In this document: positions 61,127 to 64,000 of the stretch, in pieces | How positions within the stretch are numbered: position 1 is the stretch's first letter | Layout of the letters: every line of letters starts with the position of its first letter | Notes under the pieces: model-generated | What the model was told of the DNA's origin: nothing | Seen by the model: only the letters and a program-made list of their open reading frames with translations | Database searches by the model: none | Position numbers and translations under genes: made by a program | Source: Noviherbaspirillum aridicola | Lineage (GTDB): Bacteria > Pseudomonadota > Gammaproteobacteria > Burkholderiales > Burkholderiaceae_D | NCBI RefSeq assembly: GCF_019656455.1 | Contig: NZ_BPMK01000018.1 | Coordinates: 55,182-119,181 of the forward strand | Length of the DNA: 64,000 nucleotides | Direction of reading: 5' to 3'

Positions 61127-62437
61127 ATGGAAAACCCTATTCAGTTCGTACAGTGGCTGCGCTCGGTCGCGCCGTACATTCACGCGTTCCGGGGCAAGAC
61201 CTTCGTGGTCGCCTTTCCGGGCGAGCTGGTGATGGCCGGCGCGCTGCCGGTGCTGGCGCAGGACCTCTCGCTGCTGCATGCGCTCGGCATCAAGGTCGTG
61301 ATCGTGCACGGCTCGCGTCCCCAGGTGGAAGAGCAGATGGCCCTGCGCAACCTGGAGGGCAAGTACCACAACGGCCTGCGCATCACCGACGCCGCCGCCA
61401 TGGAGTGCGCCAAGGAAGCCGCCGGCGAACTGCGCCTCGACATCGAGGCGGCCTTCAGCCAGGGCCTGCCCAACACGCCGATGGCACATGCCGCCATCCG
61501 CATCATCTCCGGCAATTTCGTCACCGCGCGGCCGATCGGCGTCATCGACGGCATCGACCTCGAGTTCACCGGCGTGGCGCGCAAGATCGCCTATGAGACC
61601 ATCCAGCCGATCCTGAGTGCCGGCGGCCTGGTGCTGCTGTCGCCGCTCGGCTTCTCGCCCACCGGCGAGGCATTCAACCTGGCGATGGAAGACGTAGCGG
61701 TGGCCGCCGCGACCGCGCTGCATGCGGACAAGCTGATTTTCATCACCGAAACGCCGCTGATGACCGATGCCGACGGCCGCCCCGTCCACGAACTCACCGC
61801 GCACCAGGCCGACGTCCTGCTCAGGTCGGACGCGCTGCCCGCCGACACCGCCTTCTACCTGCGCCACTGCGTCAAGGCCTCGCGCGGCGGCGTGCCGCGC
61901 GCGCACATCGTGCCTTTCGAAATGGACGGCTCGGCCCTGCTCGAGATCTTCACCCACGACGGCGTCGGCACCATGGTCAGCACCGAGAACCTCGAGACGC
62001 TGCGCGAAGCGACCATCGAGGACGTCGGCGGCATCCTCAAGCTGATCGAACCGCTGGAGGCCGACGGCACCCTGGTCAAGCGCGGGCGCGAACTCATCGA
62101 GCGCGAGATCGAATACTTCTCCGTGATCGAGCACGACGGCGTGATTTTCGGCTGCGCCGCCCTCTACCCGTTTCCGGGCGAGAAAATGGCGGAAATGGCC
62201 TGTCTCACCGTCAACCCGGAAGTCCAGAGCCAGGGCGATGGCGAGCGCATACTCAAGCACATGGAAAACCGGGCGCGGGCGGCGGGCTTTTCGAAGCTCT
62301 TCGTGCTGACCACCCGCACGGCGCACTGGTTTCTCAAGCGCGGCTTCGTGATGGCCACGGTGGACGACTTGCCCAGGGACAGGCAGCGCATCTACAACTG
62401 GCAGCGCAAGTCGCAAGTGCTGATCAAGCAACTTTGA
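61127..62437 (+). CDS. argA: Amino-acid N-acetyltransferase (N-acetylglutamate synthase)
   Basis: First step of arginine biosynthesis, acetylating glutamate. 436 residues. The N-terminal amino-acid-kinase-like domain (about 1-285; [42 protein letters not shown]) binds arginine for feedback inhibition. The C-terminal GNAT domain (about 290-436; [19 protein letters not shown]) is catalytic. Start codons at 61118 and 61127 are both possible; the -10 placement and family length favour 61127 ([12 protein letters not shown]). Divergent from hrpA. Confidence 0.95.
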   Translation: MENPIQFVQWLRSVAPYIHAFRGKTFVVAFPGELVMAGALPVLAQDLSLLHALGIKVVIVHGSRPQVEEQMALRNLEGKYHNGLRITDAAAMECAKEAAGELRLDIEAAFSQGLPNTPMAHAAIRIISGNFVTARPIGVIDGIDLEFTGVARKIAYETIQPILSAGGLVLLSPLGFSPTGEAFNLAMEDVAVAAATALHADKLIFITETPLMTDADGRPVHELTAHQADVLLRSDALPADTAFYLRHCVKASRGGVPRAHIVPFEMDGSALLEIFTHDGVGTMVSTENLETLREATIEDVGGILKLIEPLEADGTLVKRGRELIEREIEYFSVIEHDGVIFGCAALYPFPGEKMAEMACLTVNPEVQSQGDGERILKHMENRARAAGFSKLFVLTTRTAHWFLKRGFVMATVDDLPRDRQRIYNWQRKSQVLIKQL

Positions 62438-62492
62438 CCTATCCCGTCGCCTCTATATGGCGGCGACCCTTCTACACACAAGGAGCAAAAAC

Positions 62493-62765
62493 ATGGCCCG
62501 CACGGTCCACTGCATCAAACTCAACCGCGAAGCCGAAGGCCTGGATTTCCCGCCCTATCCGGGCGAGCTGGGCAAGCGCATTTATGAAAACGTGTCGAAG
62601 GAAGCCTGGGCCGGCTGGATCAAGCACCAGACCATGCTGGTCAATGAGAACCGCCTGAACCTGGCCGATGCGCGCGCGCGCAAGTACCTGGCGCAGCAGA
62701 TGGAGAACCACTTCTTCGGTTCGGGCGCGGACGCCGCGTCCGGATACGTTCCCCCGTCCGAATAA
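62493..62765 (+). CDS. yggX: Probable Fe(2+)-trafficking protein
   Basis: 90 residues, YggX family. [27 protein letters not shown] carries the conserved Cys7, and the helical core reads [23 protein letters not shown]. It protects iron-sulphur clusters against oxidants, possibly by handling labile iron. AAGGAGC precedes the ATG (62493), which is chosen over a longer in-frame start. 55 bp after argA; possibly co-transcribed. Confidence 0.96.
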   Translation: MARTVHCIKLNREAEGLDFPPYPGELGKRIYENVSKEAWAGWIKHQTMLVNENRLNLADARARKYLAQQMENHFFGSGADAASGYVPPSE

Positions 62766-62777
62766 GCAAGACGAAAA

Positions 62778-62797
62778 GGGCCGCCCAAAGGCGGCCC
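62778..62797. terminator. Bidirectional terminator between yggX and the HrpL-regulated gene
   Basis: GGGCCGCC-CAAA-GGCGGCCC stem between convergent genes. The minus-strand reading is followed by TTTT, so it best serves the gene from the right; the plus strand has only GCTTCATT. Confidence 0.75.
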
Positions 62798-62856
62798 GCT
62801 TCATTCCGGCGTTCTTCGCGCCGCCGTGGCGCAAGCCGGCACCCGGCAGGAAGCCG

Positions 62857-63771
62857 TCAGGATATGTCTCCCGGACTGGCAGTGCCGGGCGAATTGGAAC
62901 TGTTGATCGTGCCGGCGTAGATCTGGGTCAGTATGCTCATCGGATCGACGGTGCCGTTCTTCAGCGCATTCGCCAGGCCTTGCGCTCCGCCCTCGAAGGT
63001 CTTCAGCAGGGCATCGAGCCCGGCCGAAAACATTCCCCCTATCCCGCCTTTCGAGTCGCCAATGGCTTTCAGGATGTTCCCCACTCCGGGAATGAAGAAC
63101 AGCTTCTCCCCGACCTCGCCCAGGAACCACTGGAAGTTGTCCTTGTTGCTGCCGTCCCATCTGACATGACTGTCATTGGTCCTGTGCAGGCGATGCGTGC
63201 CGTCGAAGACGGAGTAGCCATTTTCCGCGAAGTCCTTCAGCAGACCCGCTTCCGTTCCGTGGCGGGCGTCGCCGTCCTTGGTGATGCCTTCGATATTGCC
63301 GTCGCCCGCTGCGCCGCCCCGATCCCGGCCATCGGCACTCTTTGAACTGTCGATGTACTCCAGCACTTCGCGTATGTTGTAGGCCGCGTCCGCCCGCGAC
63401 TTGGGGTCGGGATTGTTCGCGGTCCAGTCGCCGCAGCGCTGCTTCAGCAACTCGAGCTTGATGTCTTTCTGTTTGCCAAGCCGGTTGACGACGTTGCCGG
63501 CCGCGCCGTCGAGGATCTCCTCTGCCGAACGATTGTCTCCGTCCGGCCGTCCTCCCCCTTTCGGCGGCGGCTTGTATGCGCTTCCGAGACCGGGACCGTC
63601 GAGGCCACCGCCCCCTGACGACCGACCCTTGAACCAGTCGCCGAACGTCGACAATATCTCGTCGTACGCGATTTTCTGAGAGTCGGACAGCGAATTGTAT
63701 AAGTTTGACGGGTCGTAATCTTTAACGCCGGAACTGTACGAATTCCCGCCCGAAATTCCGCTAACCGCCAT
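62857..63771 (-). CDS. Glycine/serine-rich protein under a hrp box, candidate type III secreted protein
   Basis: 304 residues, not recognised. The N-terminus is Ser/Gly-rich and free of a Sec signal (MAVSGISGGNSYSSGVKDYD), as in type III substrates. A Gly/Pro segment lies at 50-80 (SSGGGGLDGPGLG, KPPPKGGG). There is one cysteine (113), a charged middle, and a C-terminal half with a hydrophobic patch FFIPGVGNILKAIG (about 215-228) and GLDALLKTFEGGAQGLANALKNG (about 241-263). Low-Cys, Gly-rich acidic composition recalls harpins, but I cannot align it to HrpZ, HrpN or HrpW. ATG 63771 is used since it follows a G-rich site and lies 56 nt beyond the hrp box; an ATG at 63828 would overlap that box. 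Effector, harpin or translocon helper are all possible. Confidence 0.75.
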   Translation of the reverse strand: MAVSGISGGNSYSSGVKDYDPSNLYNSLSDSQKIAYDEILSTFGDWFKGRSSGGGGLDGPGLGSAYKPPPKGGGRPDGDNRSAEEILDGAAGNVVNRLGKQKDIKLELLKQRCGDWTANNPDPKSRADAAYNIREVLEYIDSSKSADGRDRGGAAGDGNIEGITKDGDARHGTEAGLLKDFAENGYSVFDGTHRLHRTNDSHVRWDGSNKDNFQWFLGEVGEKLFFIPGVGNILKAIGDSKGGIGGMFSAGLDALLKTFEGGAQGLANALKNGTVDPMSILTQIYAGTINSSNSPGTASPGDIS

Positions 63772-63827
63772 ACCCCCCCCTGCCGATGTCTCACCAAAAC
63801 ACCTGGCGGCACCAGGCCGCGCGATCA

Positions 63828-63856
63828 TGAGTGGACAGAACAGGGCTTCCGGTTCC
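63828..63856 (-). promoter_or_regulatory. hrp box (HrpL-type ECF sigma promoter)
   Basis: On the minus strand GGAACC (63856-63851), a 16-bp spacer, then CCACTCA (63834-63828). This is a perfect match to the hrp-box consensus GGAACC-N15/16-CCACNNA used by HrpL in group I Hrp systems. It lies 56 bp upstream of the glycine-rich gene in the right orientation. It implies that an hrpL gene and a type III secretion system exist elsewhere in this genome. Confidence 0.85.
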
Positions 63857-63907
63857 GTTCCCGCGGTCCGGAACGCCTAGCTGTGATGTTTCAATAGGTT
63901 GTTCTGG

Positions 63908-63978
63908 TTCATTCGGATTGGATTTGAGAAACTGGAAATCGCCAAACCCCCAGTTCTCAAAGAAGCCAACCGAATGAA
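63908..63978. repeat. Long imperfect inverted repeat at the window end
   Basis: Arms of 28-29 nt beginning TTCATTCGG and ending GAGAA(A)CTGG, at 63908-63935 and, inverted, 63950-63978. A 14-nt spacer separates them, and the arms differ by a few mismatches and single-base gaps. It lies about 50 bp upstream of the hrp box. It may be a terminator for a gene beyond the window, an extragenic palindrome or a mobile-element relic. Confidence 0.7.
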
Positions 63979-64000
63979 CATCCATAAGAATGCCCGATTG

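Noticed and set aside
63791..63985. 64-codon minus-strand frame upstream of the glycine-rich gene
   Set aside because: It spans the hrp box and the inverted repeat and has no ribosome-binding site, so it is more likely promoter DNA than a gene.
63772..64000. PIP/hrpII box (TTCG-N16-TTCG) for HrpB/HrpX-type control
   Set aside because: TTCG half-sites do not occur with the required spacing, whereas the HrpL-type box matches fully.

Overview
The window is a high-GC, densely packed chromosomal segment of a betaproteobacterium, most likely Burkholderiales and probably Oxalobacteraceae (Herbaspirillum/Noviherbaspirillum-like). The evidence is the gene families and their order: uvrB divergent from an aromatic aminotransferase followed by tRNA-Asn, a kynR/kynBUA block, minCDE, gloB/methyltransferase/rnhA/dnaQ, thyA-folA, argA and yggX. 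A HrpL-type promoter at the right end fits a plant-associated lifestyle. I see no insertion sequence, phage, integron or CRISPR array. Nearly all genes are housekeeping or metabolic, and many are translationally coupled through ATGA or TGATG overlaps.

Layout. 1-6 kb: truncated uvrB, aminotransferase, tRNA-Asn, a PAS histidine kinase/NarL-type regulator pair, and a Crp/Fnr-type regulator behind an intergenic region with three perfect dyads. 6-11.4 kb: kynR with kynBUA (tryptophan to anthranilate), then minCDE. 11.4-15.1 kb: a small protein with a paralogue at 46.7 kb, a YgiQ radical-SAM protein, a 47-residue membrane peptide, a small membrane protein and tRNA-Val(CAC). 15.1-23.9 kb: dnaQ and rnhA separated by a two-gene RND efflux operon, a methyltransferase head-to-head with gloB, and mltD. 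23.9-29.4 kb: yejABEF peptide importer. 29.7-32.2 kb: fabI and a DEAD-box helicase. 32.3-36.3 kb: ergothioneine genes egtD-egtB, an acetyltransferase, and a SenA/EgtB-like protein that has lost iron ligands. 36.5-44.1 kb: an Att-like ABC/FtsX-permease/lipocalin operon coupled to an MsbA-like exporter, then thyA-folA. 44.2-47.7 kb: a basic amino acid decarboxylase, the second small paralogue, and a long infA variant with a structured leader. 47.7-54.9 kb: a Fur-controlled operon of a TonB-dependent haem-type receptor, an exported membrane-anchored CobN-like protein, an ExbB-like channel and a DUF2149 (ExbD-like) protein. 54.9-62.8 kb: dcd, an FAD oxidoreductase with a possible FNR site, hrpA divergent from argA, yggX. 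62.8-64 kb: a glycine-rich protein under a perfect hrp box.

Most interesting points. (1) The receptor/CobN/ExbB/DUF2149 operon matches the HmuR-S-U-V layout of anaerobes. It looks like a periplasmic tetrapyrrole-processing uptake machine rather than B12 biosynthesis. (2) A perfect HrpL box precedes an unrecognised glycine-rich protein, a candidate type III secretion substrate. (3) The histidine kinase has Tyr170 where the phospho-accepting His should be. (4) The SenA/EgtB-like enzyme has Tyr and Arg in place of two of its three iron-binding His. (5) Two 108-residue paralogues of unknown function lie 35 kb apart. All functional statements come from reading the sequence and recalling the families; no database search was run.
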